From LW40-45 sp048883105 (GTDB lineage: Archaea; Asgardarchaeota; Lokiarchaeia; Sigyniarchaeales; SOKP01), in NCBI GenBank assembly GCA_048883105.1, contig JBHLQY010000041.1, forward strand, positions 1-20,154: DNA of 20,154 nt, given 5' to 3'. The notes beneath the pieces were generated by a model. The model saw only the letters and a list, made by a program, of their open reading frames with translations, did no database searches and was not told the origin of the DNA. How positions within the stretch are numbered: position 1 is the first letter of the stretch; each line of letters begins with the position of its first letter. The translations under genes and the position numbers were made by a program. Below are positions 6,783-13,851 of this stretch, piece after piece.

Positions 6783-7793
6783 ATGGCAAAAGATTACTAT
6801 AAGATTTTGGGAATTGATAAGAATGCTTCAAAGGAAGAAATCAAAAGAGCATTTCGTAAAATGGCTCGAAAATACCATCCAGATGTAAATCCAGACGAGC
6901 CTAAGTCTGGGGAAAAATTTAAGGAAGTTAATGAAGCTTATTCTATTTTAAGTGATGATAAAAAACGAGAAATGTTTGATAAGTTTGGTGTGGTAGATGG
7001 AGATCCATCTGCATATCAACAATGGAGTGGAGGATTTCCAGGAGGTGGAAAAGCATATCGTTCGCCAGATGGAACAACCTATTATTATTCAACCTCAGGA
7101 GCACCCGGTGGGTTTGACTTTAGTCAAATTTTTGGCAATCATAACAATTCTCGTAGCGGATCTGGTGGATTTGATTTTTTTAACGATTTAGGAGATATAT
7201 TTGATGTATTTTCAAATAGAGGAGGAAGTACGAGAGCAAGATCAAGTCCTTTTAGAAATGTGCCAAGAGAAGGAGATGATTTACGCTATGATATGGAAAT
7301 TGAATTCATGGATGCCTTTTATGGAGCAGAAAAAAGGATCCAATATAAAGATCCTATGAGTGGTCAAACTCAAAAATTAAAGGTAAAAATTCCAAGAGGA
7401 ATCAAAGATGATCAAAAATTACGTCTTAAAGGAAAAGGGATGCCAGGAGAAAACGGAGGGGCTCTAGGGGATTTATATATTTCAGTACATGTGAAAAAGC
7501 ATCCCGTATTTGAGAGGAGGGATGATGATTTATATGTAGTTCAAGAAGTTCCTTTTACCTCTGCTGCGCTTGGAGGTAAAATTCAGGTACCAGGTATAGA
7601 AAAAACTTTAAATGTTACAGTGCCAAAAGGAACGAATGACGCTTCAGTTTTAAGATTAAAAGATCAAGGATTTTATAAAATAAATTCTAATAAAAGAGGT
7701 AACCTTCTGGTTGAAATTAAAATTAAAGTTCCAAACAAATTGAATAAGACTCAAAAAGAATTATTGGATAAATTAAAACAAACTGGTTTATAG
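6783..7793 (+). CDS. dnaJ: J-domain co-chaperone, class B DnaJ (no zinc finger)
   Basis: J-proteins deliver clients to DnaK and stimulate its ATPase. The 336-residue product has an N-terminal J domain (about 4-70) with the essential HPD tripeptide at 32-34, then a Gly/Phe/Ser-rich region (about 75-160). Two C-terminal beta-barrel client-binding domains (about 165-315) follow, with PRGIKDDQKLRLKGKG (204-219), and a short dimerisation helix closes the protein. The four CxxCxGxG repeats of class A DnaJ are completely absent; there is no cysteine in the protein. It is therefore a class B (CbpA/DNAJB-like) protein in the position usually held by canonical DnaJ. AAGGGG (6768-6773) lies nine bases before the ATG. 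It is 75 bases after dnaK and 16 bases before the TFB gene. Confidence 0.95.
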   Translation: MAKDYYKILGIDKNASKEEIKRAFRKMARKYHPDVNPDEPKSGEKFKEVNEAYSILSDDKKREMFDKFGVVDGDPSAYQQWSGGFPGGGKAYRSPDGTTYYYSTSGAPGGFDFSQIFGNHNNSRSGSGGFDFFNDLGDIFDVFSNRGGSTRARSSPFRNVPREGDDLRYDMEIEFMDAFYGAEKRIQYKDPMSGQTQKLKVKIPRGIKDDQKLRLKGKGMPGENGGALGDLYISVHVKKHPVFERRDDDLYVVQEVPFTSAALGGKIQVPGIEKTLNVTVPKGTNDASVLRLKDQGFYKINSNKRGNLLVEIKIKVPNKLNKTQKELLDKLKQTGL

Positions 7794-7809
7794 GAGTGTT
7801 ATATAAGAA

Positions 7810-8522
7810 GTGATTTCTAAAAAAATAAAGCAAATCAATTTATGTCCAGAATGTGGAGGTACAATTATATCCATTCATGAGTCGGGAGACATTGTTTGTA
7901 GCCAATGTGGTTTAGTTTTAGATGAACGGTCAATAGATTTCTCCCATAGTGGTCGGAGAGCTTTTACTTCACAGGAAAAAAAACAGAGAGAAAGAACTGG
8001 TTCACCAATCTCAAGATTAGTGCCCGATTTGGGATTGACTACAGTTATAGATAAAAATAATATTAATAATCCAGATTTAAAAAGAGCTGCTAAATGGAAT
8101 ACTCGAATATCGTGGGAAAAAAGAAACCTATTAATCGCCTCTACTGAATTAAAGAGAATTTGTAGTAACTTAAACTTACCTGATTATATTAAAGAGGAAG
8201 CTATGCATCTTTATAAGCGAGCTTTTGAAAGAAAATTACTAAAAGGTAGATCTATTAACGGAATGGTCGCCGCATGTATATATTTTGCCATAAGAACGGA
8301 GAAGCTTCCAAGAACACTTCAAGAAGTTATAGGTGAAGCTTCAGTAGAAGCTAAGGAAGTAAGAAGATGTTTTAGCGCTTTAATAAGAGAATTAAAATTA
8401 AAAGTACCAAATACAGATCCAAGTGCACTTGTACCCAAATTTATCGTAGAAATGGGATTAGATGCAGAGATAGAAAGATTAACCGTGAATTTTTTAGAAA
8501 CATTTAAATCAAAATTATCTAC
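7810..8522 (+). CDS. tfb: Transcription initiation factor B (TFB), cut by assembly gap
   Basis: TFB bridges the TBP-TATA complex and archaeal RNA polymerase at promoters. The visible 237 residues include an N-terminal zinc ribbon with CPEC (12-15) and CSQC (30-33). The B-reader/linker follows, with RTGSPISRLVPDLGLTT (62-78), and then a complete first cyclin fold (about 100-195). The second cyclin repeat starts near 203 and is lost in the run of N; about 60-70 residues are missing, assuming the usual length near 300. GTG is the only reasonable start, because TAA lies two codons upstream. The ribosome binding site AGGAG (7792-7796) overlaps the dnaJ stop codon, with 13 bases of spacing. The 16-base gap to dnaJ implies cotranscription with the chaperone genes. 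Archaea often have several TFBs, so this may be a specialised one. Confidence 0.96.
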
Positions 8523-8622
8523 NNNNNNNNNNNNNNNNNNNNNNNNNNNNNNNNNNNNNNNNNNNNNNNNNNNNNNNNNNNNNNNNNNNNNNNNNNNNNN
8601 NNNNNNNNNNNNNNNNNNNNNN
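8523..8622. other. Assembly gap of 100 N
   Basis: Exactly one hundred ambiguous bases, the conventional size for a scaffold gap of unknown length. It removes the 3' end of the TFB gene on the left and the 3' end of the alpha/beta hydrolase gene on the right. Both genes point into the gap. At least about 180-200 bases for the TFB end plus the hydrolase end must lie here if the join is right, so the true gap is longer than 100 bases or the join is wrong. Any reading frame drawn through it is meaningless. Confidence 0.98.
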
Positions 8623-9332
8623 GCTTCTGGCGGTGTATTAACATCCTTAGAACCTACTGTGATTAATGTAGGTTGCGTAATTTTATGCAATGAATCACGG
8701 ATATCAAAATTTGCTAATGCTTTAAATTGATTAATATAATCTTTCAATTGAGGTGGATCCTCTGTATATACAATAAAATTCATATTTTTTTTGATACGTT
8801 CAAATAATTCATTGTCTCTCCTCAATTTTCTTTTAAAAGTATTTGTATAGATGAGACGAAAAACAAATTGGAGTTTTTCATCAAAACTCATTTTATCAAA
8901 ATTGTTGTAAACTTCAATAGTTTGATTTAATTCAATTGGTTCGACATATGCCTCTGTTGCTAATAAAATTAAAGTTTTAACTCTCTTGGGATATTTTAGA
9001 ACAAATTTTTGGGCAATCATTCCACCCATGCTTATTCCGCAGAGATGAACTTTTTGTTGAATATTCAAATGATCAAGAAGGTTTATAGTATCCTCAACAT
9101 ACATATCCATTGTGTATGGATAATCCGGTCGAGAGCTTTTTCCCGCACCTCGATTATCAAAAGCAATAACAGTCATTTTTTCTTTGAAAAATTCAATCTG
9201 ATAATTCCAAGCTTCTAATTTTGTATTGGTACCGTGAATTAAAACGAGAAATTCACCCTTACCTACTTTTATATAATTTATTTCAATGTCATTATGCTTA
9301 AATATAGGGATTTTAAACCACCAAATTCACAT
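8623..9332 (-). CDS. Alpha/beta hydrolase, 3' end in gap, TGA at codon 2
   Basis: An alpha/beta-hydrolase-fold enzyme (esterase/lyase/peroxidase type) acting on an unknown ester or amide. The homologous frame runs back to ATG 9332-9330. It contains the oxyanion motif LIHGTN (31-36), the conserved FDNRGAGKS (58-66), the nucleophile elbow GISMGG with Ser101, and the acid-bearing GSKD ending at Asp230. The catalytic His is beyond the gap. An annotation starting at the internal ATG 9176 would drop strand beta-3 and the HG motif, so it is too short. However, between 9329 and 9176 there is no ATG, GTG or TTG in frame, and the ATG at 9332 is followed directly by an in-frame TGA. Start at ATT 9326, recoding, a nonsense mutation or a sequencing error are all possible. 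A TATA-like box at about 9350-9360 would place transcription start right at this ATG. Confidence 0.8.
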
Positions 9333-9347
9333 TTTTCTAACTTTAAT

Positions 9348-9370
9348 TATAATTTTATAACTTTTTTATA
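9348..9370. promoter_or_regulatory. Divergent promoter region, hydrolase and CrtI-like gene
   Basis: Only 60 bases separate the two divergent genes. Overlapping TATA-like strings (9353-9360 TTTTATAA read rightward, TTATAAAA read leftward) could serve both. Leftward start would fall near 9329-9332, at the hydrolase ATG (leaderless). Rightward start would fall near 9382, ten bases before the CrtI-like ATG, downstream of its GAGGAT (9375-9380), which then would not be in the mRNA unless start is earlier. Confidence 0.3.
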
Positions 9371-9392
9371 TTTTGAGGATTAAATTATTTTT

Positions 9393-10886
9393 ATGAAAGA
9401 AGATGTTATCATTATTGGAGCGGGTATTGGCGGATTAACTGCTGGAGCCCTACTTGCTCATGGAGGTCATAAAGTTACTGTTTTAGAGAAAAATAATTAT
9501 ATAGGAGGTGCTTGTAGTTCTTATGAAAAGCAGGGATATTTATTCGATCGAGCAGTTCATCTGTTTTCATCGGGATTAAATGGTCCGTTTGGAAAGATTT
9601 TTGATCGAGTAGGTTTAGATTACCTTAGATTTATAAAACACATTAACGAAAAAACAGCAATGAAAATATACAAGCAAGAGGGTTATTTTCCTCTTGATAT
9701 TAATATAAATTCAATGTTAAAGACATTACAGTTAAGAAAAAGCAAGAAAGAAGTTAGTGATAGCACCAGAAGTAGCATGACAGGATTAAGAGACATAGGA
9801 TTTACTAAAAACACAATGAAAGATATGGCGACAGTTATGACATCAATTATGACAATGACTAAGAAAAAAATAAACAAATTATACGAGGATGAATTAACGG
9901 TTACGCAATGGTTAAATCAATATACAGAGGATCCTTTTATTCATGGAATTTTCGCATTTTTGCTAGCTGGTATGTTTTGTATTGGTAATTCGAAAGCAAG
10001 TGCCGCTGAATTTATTCATTGCTTTAAAAAAGAGCTGACTTCTCAAGAAGGTTATCAGTATCCTATCGGCGGTGGGGCGCAATCTATTCCTAACGCTATT
10101 GCTAAAGTGATTAAACATTTTGGTGGTGAGATACTTACAAATTCTCCAGTAAAAAGTATTGTAATTAAAGGAAATAAAGCTCAGGGCGTAATAATTGGCG
10201 AGAAATTGATAGAAGCTCCAATAATCGTTTCGAATCTTTCAATTAAATGGACAATTCTTAATCTAGTTGGAAAAGATTTTCTTGAAAAAAAATATATAGA
10301 GAAAATAGAGAGCTTAACTCCTTCTTTATCTTCGATGACATTTAAACTTGCCTTAAAGAAACCGATGATTAAGAAATGGGGTTTTATTAATTGTTATCAT
10401 CCAACTTTACACGATTGGGGAGATAAGTATGGTCCTGGAGCTCCCCTATCCACCGGATTTTTTGGACCTGTGTTAAGCAATATAGACCCAATTCTTGCTC
10501 CGAAAGGACACCAAACTGCAATATTTGGTACGCTCGTGCCTTCAAAAGGGCCAAATTGGGAGAGGTGGAGAGAAATTTATTGGGAAGACCTTCTTTCGTT
10601 CTTTCCAGACTTAGATCAAAAGCTTGATTTTGTAGAGATTTCTTATCCTAGAGATATTGTCGCTGCCACAGGAAAGCTAGAAGGACCAGTTGAAGGTCTA
10701 GGCTTGACACCTGCTCAAACCGGTAAGAATAAACCATCTTCTCTAATCCCTGGAATTAATGGATTGTATGTCGTTGGAGATACGGCAGGAAAGACGGCTC
10801 ACGGAATTGGAACTCAACACGCTTGCGATAGCGGACTAAAATGCGCAGAAGCTATACTAGGAAATATTGAAATAAGTTCAATTTAA
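9393..10886 (+). CDS. CrtI/phytoene-desaturase-like FAD oxidoreductase
   Basis: A 497-residue flavoprotein of the phytoene desaturase / carotenoid isomerase / retinol saturase superfamily. It has an N-terminal Rossmann motif GAGIGG (9-14) with Glu32 for the adenosine ribose. CrtI-type YPIGGGAQSIPNAI (223-236) lies mid-protein, and the C-terminal FAD motif GLYVVGDTAGKTAHGIG (457-473) closes it. Length fits the family (about 490-520). Such enzymes saturate, desaturate or isomerise polyprenoid chains, and distant members act on other substrates. Without other carotenoid genes in view (no crtB, crtY), a carotenoid role is not supported, and an isoprenoid-lipid or quinone substrate is only a guess. 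A Met-rich helix lies at 142-155. The ATG is chosen because the Rossmann fold begins five residues later. Confidence 0.88.
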   Translation: MKEDVIIIGAGIGGLTAGALLAHGGHKVTVLEKNNYIGGACSSYEKQGYLFDRAVHLFSSGLNGPFGKIFDRVGLDYLRFIKHINEKTAMKIYKQEGYFPLDININSMLKTLQLRKSKKEVSDSTRSSMTGLRDIGFTKNTMKDMATVMTSIMTMTKKKINKLYEDELTVTQWLNQYTEDPFIHGIFAFLLAGMFCIGNSKASAAEFIHCFKKELTSQEGYQYPIGGGAQSIPNAIAKVIKHFGGEILTNSPVKSIVIKGNKAQGVIIGEKLIEAPIIVSNLSIKWTILNLVGKDFLEKKYIEKIESLTPSLSSMTFKLALKKPMIKKWGFINCYHPTLHDWGDKYGPGAPLSTGFFGPVLSNIDPILAPKGHQTAIFGTLVPSKGPNWERWREIYWEDLLSFFPDLDQKLDFVEISYPRDIVAATGKLEGPVEGLGLTPAQTGKNKPSSLIPGINGLYVVGDTAGKTAHGIGTQHACDSGLKCAEAILGNIEISSI

Positions 10887-10893
10887 ATAATAG

Positions 10894-10928
10894 TTTTTTG
10901 AGAGTCTCCTTCTACAACCGAATTTTTT
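10894..10928 (+). terminator. Oligo-T terminator after the CrtI-like gene
   Basis: Two runs of six T (10894-10899 and 10923-10928) follow the stop codon within 45 bases. This is compatible with archaeal intrinsic termination in the convergent spacer before the amidohydrolase gene. Confidence 0.35.
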
Positions 10929-11051
10929 ATCCTTGTTAACATTTCTTCGTTCTTCATAGTTTCCTTTTTTTTACTTTTAACTAAGCTTAATATCTAATAA
11001 TAATTGTTCTATGTTCTTTCATAAAAATTTAATTAAAATTATCGTCTAATC

Positions 11052-11975
11052 CTATATAAACCGCGGAAAAAGAGCTAGAGCATTTTTATATGCAATGGCC
11101 ATTCGAGTCTCTGTATCGAAACCATCGTAGTTATCAAATCCTTCAATCATTACAGATGCCGCTCGTTCTGGGAGAAATGGGTAATCACTACCAAAAAGAA
11201 TTTGTGATGGATCTACTAATTCTTGGAGGGAACGAAGCGCATAACTTGTACTTGATACTGCAGTATCGTAATAGAAGCGCTTAAGATAATCTATTAATTT
11301 TTTTTTCCCAAAAGAAATTCGCCACGCTATATATGGGACTGTGCCTCCAGCATGCGATAAGATAAATCGAATATCTGGATATTTTTTTATTGTGCTTCCA
11401 TGTATTAAATTCGCTACTGCCCTTGTTGTATCGAATACATATTCTAAAACGGCAGCATTAAAGTTAGGCATAGGTTGTTTATCGGACGGAGGAGAATTAG
11501 GGTGGATTAATACAACTGCTTTCCGTCGATTCAATTCTGAAAAGAGATCACTGAATTTAGGATCACCAATATATTTGCCATTAATGTTACTAAGTAGAGC
11601 AACCCCATCTAAATTTAAAGTGTCCAAGGCATATTCTAACTCTAGAAGAGACTTTTTTACACTAGGCAAGGGTAACGAAGCAAAAGCACCAAACCTCTGT
11701 GGATATTTGTTTACTAAATTAGCGGAGAACTCGTTACAACGGCGTGCCAGATCTTGCGCAAAATCACTATCTCCAAAATAAATACCTGGTGCAGAAATAG
11801 ATGTAATAGCTGCTGTGATGCCTTGCCTATCCATAAACGTAAGACTGCTTTCTATGTCCCATTTAGGAAAAGATACACCATCTACAGAAGTGACACCAAT
11901 AGTAGCTAGAGAAGAAAGATATTCTGGAGGGATTATGTGATGATGAATATCAATTCTATTCAGTTTTATTGCCAT
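11052..11975 (-). CDS. ACMSD-like amidohydrolase/decarboxylase (COG2159 type)
   Basis: A TIM-barrel metal-dependent hydrolase of the amidohydrolase-2 family, which includes aminocarboxymuconate-semialdehyde decarboxylase, gamma-resorcylate decarboxylase and related non-oxidative decarboxylases and hydratases. The 307-residue protein keeps the expected metal ligands. The HxH motif lies in IDIHHHIIP (His11, His13), His158 in LIHPNSPP, His208 in LSHAGG and Asp264 in FGSDYPF. The Pro-rich loop after His158 and the LSHAGGTVPY motif are typical of the ACMSD branch. A single zinc or manganese is likely. The substrate is unknown; nearby CoA and flavin genes suggest carboxylic acid metabolism, but the gene is not in an operon with them. 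It converges with the CrtI-like gene and diverges from the acyl-CoA synthetase. No clear ribosome binding site is seen. Confidence 0.88.
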   Translation of the reverse strand: MAIKLNRIDIHHHIIPPEYLSSLATIGVTSVDGVSFPKWDIESSLTFMDRQGITAAITSISAPGIYFGDSDFAQDLARRCNEFSANLVNKYPQRFGAFASLPLPSVKKSLLELEYALDTLNLDGVALLSNINGKYIGDPKFSDLFSELNRRKAVVLIHPNSPPSDKQPMPNFNAAVLEYVFDTTRAVANLIHGSTIKKYPDIRFILSHAGGTVPYIAWRISFGKKKLIDYLKRFYYDTAVSSTSYALRSLQELVDPSQILFGSDYPFLPERAASVMIEGFDNYDGFDTETRMAIAYKNALALFPRFI

Positions 11976-12037
11976 TGCCTAACTTCTCTCTTTTTATTCT
12001 CTTTGGATTTTTCTTAGCTGTGTAATAACTAAATTAG

Positions 12038-12060
12038 AAATATAAGTGGAAAATATAAGT
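12038..12060. repeat. 10-bp direct repeat in divergent promoter region
   Basis: The decamer AAATATAAGT occurs at 12038-12047 and again at 12051-12060, a 13-base period, between the divergent amidohydrolase and acyl-CoA synthetase genes. Read leftward each copy gives ACTTATATTT, a possible TATA box for the amidohydrolase gene about 65-85 bases from its ATG. It may be two alternative TATA boxes or a regulator site, or it may be chance in AT-rich sequence. Confidence 0.3.
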
Positions 12061-12150
12061 TTTTTTATTAAATGAATTAAGTTTTATAGAAAAATTAAAA
12101 AGTATAGTAAATAAATTTTCATTACTAAATAGTTGAATATTGATTACCAT

Positions 12151-12163
12151 TATTATAATAAAA
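12151..12163 (+). promoter_or_regulatory. Putative TATA box of acyl-CoA synthetase gene
   Basis: TATTATAATAAAA lies about 43-55 bases before the ATG at 12206. Transcription start about 25 bases downstream would give a leader of about 25 bases. No ribosome binding site is visible before this ATG. Other TATA-like strings lie nearby. Confidence 0.25.
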
Positions 12164-12205
12164 TGAGACATCCATAGAAATAAATAATATTTAATTATGA
12201 AATAA

Positions 12206-13834
12206 ATGAGACTAGATTATATTGTTAAAAAAAATGCCAGAAGTAAACAAGATAAGGTCGCTCTTGTTGATGTAATGGCAGGAGAAAATTTTATTACATA
12301 CGGAGAATACAATCAAAGATGCATTAATTTCGCTAATTATGTTATTAACGATTTTAAAATCAATCCTGATGAAAGAATCGCCCTTTTATTAGAAAATAGC
12401 ATAGAAATTTGCGTAGCTTATTACAGCATCCCAAAAACTTCGGCAATTACGGTGCCTTTAAATTTTTTTATGGCAAAAAGAGAGCTAGAATACTGTATAA
12501 ACGATTGCAAACCAGTTATGTTAATATATGGAAATAATTTTGCAGATGACATAAATTACTATAAAGAAAATTGTCCTTCGATTAAAGAATATATATCAGA
12601 ACAACGATTTAACGAGTTATGCCAAAAATCATTTGAAGGCAAAAGACTTAAGCCTCCTAGAAGACTTTATGAGGAAGATATAGCTTTCATTGCTTATACT
12701 GGAGGGACTACAGGTTTCCCTAAAGGTGTGATGTTAACTCATGCAGGATTATTTAATAATATGATGAGTAGCGGAGAGTCAGTTATTGAATCTATCCATG
12801 AAGATTCAAATATTCTTAAAGAAGATGCATTAGACATGCTAGAACATACTATTCTTATTCCTATTCCTATTTTTCATTTAGCTGCAATGTTGGTTTTTCT
12901 TATGTCATCATTTGTTGGATATACTATTTATTTACATAAAGGGTTTAAAGCAGATAAAGTAGTAAAATCGATAGATAAATATAAAATCAACCATCTTGCC
13001 TGTGTTCCTACAAATATTATCTCGCTTCTAGAGTTTTTAGAATCAGACAGAGGAGGGGATTATGATTTAAGCAGTTTAACCGCTTTAACATATGGAGCCG
13101 CACCGATATCTCCAAAGGTTTTATCAAAAATTATGGAAATATTACCCAATACTAAATTTCGGCAAGCATATGGACAAACAGAGTATTCACCTGTTATTAC
13201 TCAATTGACTAGTGAAGATCATGAACTAGCAAAAAAATATCCCGAGATTCTAAAGAGCGGCGGGCGTCCTCAATATGGTACCGAAGTCATTATTGTTGAT
13301 AAAAATGGAAATTTCCTTCCTAAAGGTGAAATTGGTGAAGTTATTGCATCGGGAAAATCAATTATGAGAGGATATTGGAATAAGGAAAAATTAACCCAAA
13401 AAACTATTCGAAAGATTTTTGGGAAAAACTGGTTATTTACGGGAGATATAGGATATATAAAAGAAATTAACGGTAAAGATTACTTATTCTTGACAGATAG
13501 AGCTAAGGATATGATAGTTAGTGGAGGAGAAAATATATATCCTAAAGAAATTGAAAATGTTATCTATCAATTTGATGGCGTTAAAATGTGTGCTGTAATT
13601 GGTGTGCCAAGTGAAAAATGGGGTGAAGCGGTAGTGGCTTTAATTGTCCCGAAAAAAGGAGCAAATTTGAAAGGAGAACAAATAATAGAATATTGTGGGG
13701 AACATCTTGCTGGCTATAAAAAGCCAAAAAAAGTAATATTTAGAGATGACTTTCCGGTTAGTGCTCAGGGAAAAATTTTAAAAAGAGTGTTAAAAGATGA
13801 ATTCTGGAAAGGAAAAGATCGGCATATACATTAA
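12206..13834 (+). CDS. Acyl-CoA synthetase (AMP-forming, ANL superfamily)
   Basis: This enzyme activates a carboxylic acid to acyl-AMP with ATP and then forms the CoA thioester. The 542-residue product has all core motifs. The P-loop is YTGGTTGFPKG (164-174), with Gly in place of the common Ser. IPIFH ends at His224, YGQTE is at 323-327, and TGD at 412-414. The hinge DRAKDMIVSGGENIYPKEIE lies at 431-450, and the catalytic Lys523 in SAQGKILK. Length and motifs fit medium/long-chain acyl-CoA or aryl-CoA ligases; the substrate cannot be told. It converges, 17 bases end to end, with the acyl-CoA dehydrogenase gene, suggesting shared function. The start matches family N-termini (LDYIVKKNARSKQDKVAL, residues 3-20), and the upstream ATG at 12197 runs into a stop after two codons. 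Confidence 0.93.
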   Translation: MRLDYIVKKNARSKQDKVALVDVMAGENFITYGEYNQRCINFANYVINDFKINPDERIALLLENSIEICVAYYSIPKTSAITVPLNFFMAKRELEYCINDCKPVMLIYGNNFADDINYYKENCPSIKEYISEQRFNELCQKSFEGKRLKPPRRLYEEDIAFIAYTGGTTGFPKGVMLTHAGLFNNMMSSGESVIESIHEDSNILKEDALDMLEHTILIPIPIFHLAAMLVFLMSSFVGYTIYLHKGFKADKVVKSIDKYKINHLACVPTNIISLLEFLESDRGGDYDLSSLTALTYGAAPISPKVLSKIMEILPNTKFRQAYGQTEYSPVITQLTSEDHELAKKYPEILKSGGRPQYGTEVIIVDKNGNFLPKGEIGEVIASGKSIMRGYWNKEKLTQKTIRKIFGKNWLFTGDIGYIKEINGKDYLFLTDRAKDMIVSGGENIYPKEIENVIYQFDGVKMCAVIGVPSEKWGEAVVALIVPKKGANLKGEQIIEYCGEHLAGYKKPKKVIFRDDFPVSAQGKILKRVLKDEFWKGKDRHIH

Positions 13835-13851
13835 AAACATCAAAATATAAT

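Noticed and set aside
7810..8730. Forward reading frame running from TFB through the N gap to 8730
   Set aside because: The part after the gap is the antisense of the hydrolase gene; the frame is joined only by ambiguous bases. TFB is real only to 8522.
8319..9176. Reverse reading frame running from the hydrolase through the N gap into 8319
   Set aside because: The part left of the gap is antisense to TFB. The hydrolase is real only from 8623 rightward, and its N-terminus extends beyond 9176.
11341..11781. 146-codon forward frame inside the amidohydrolase gene
   Set aside because: It lies opposite conserved amidohydrolase codons including His158 and His208; no recognisable protein features.
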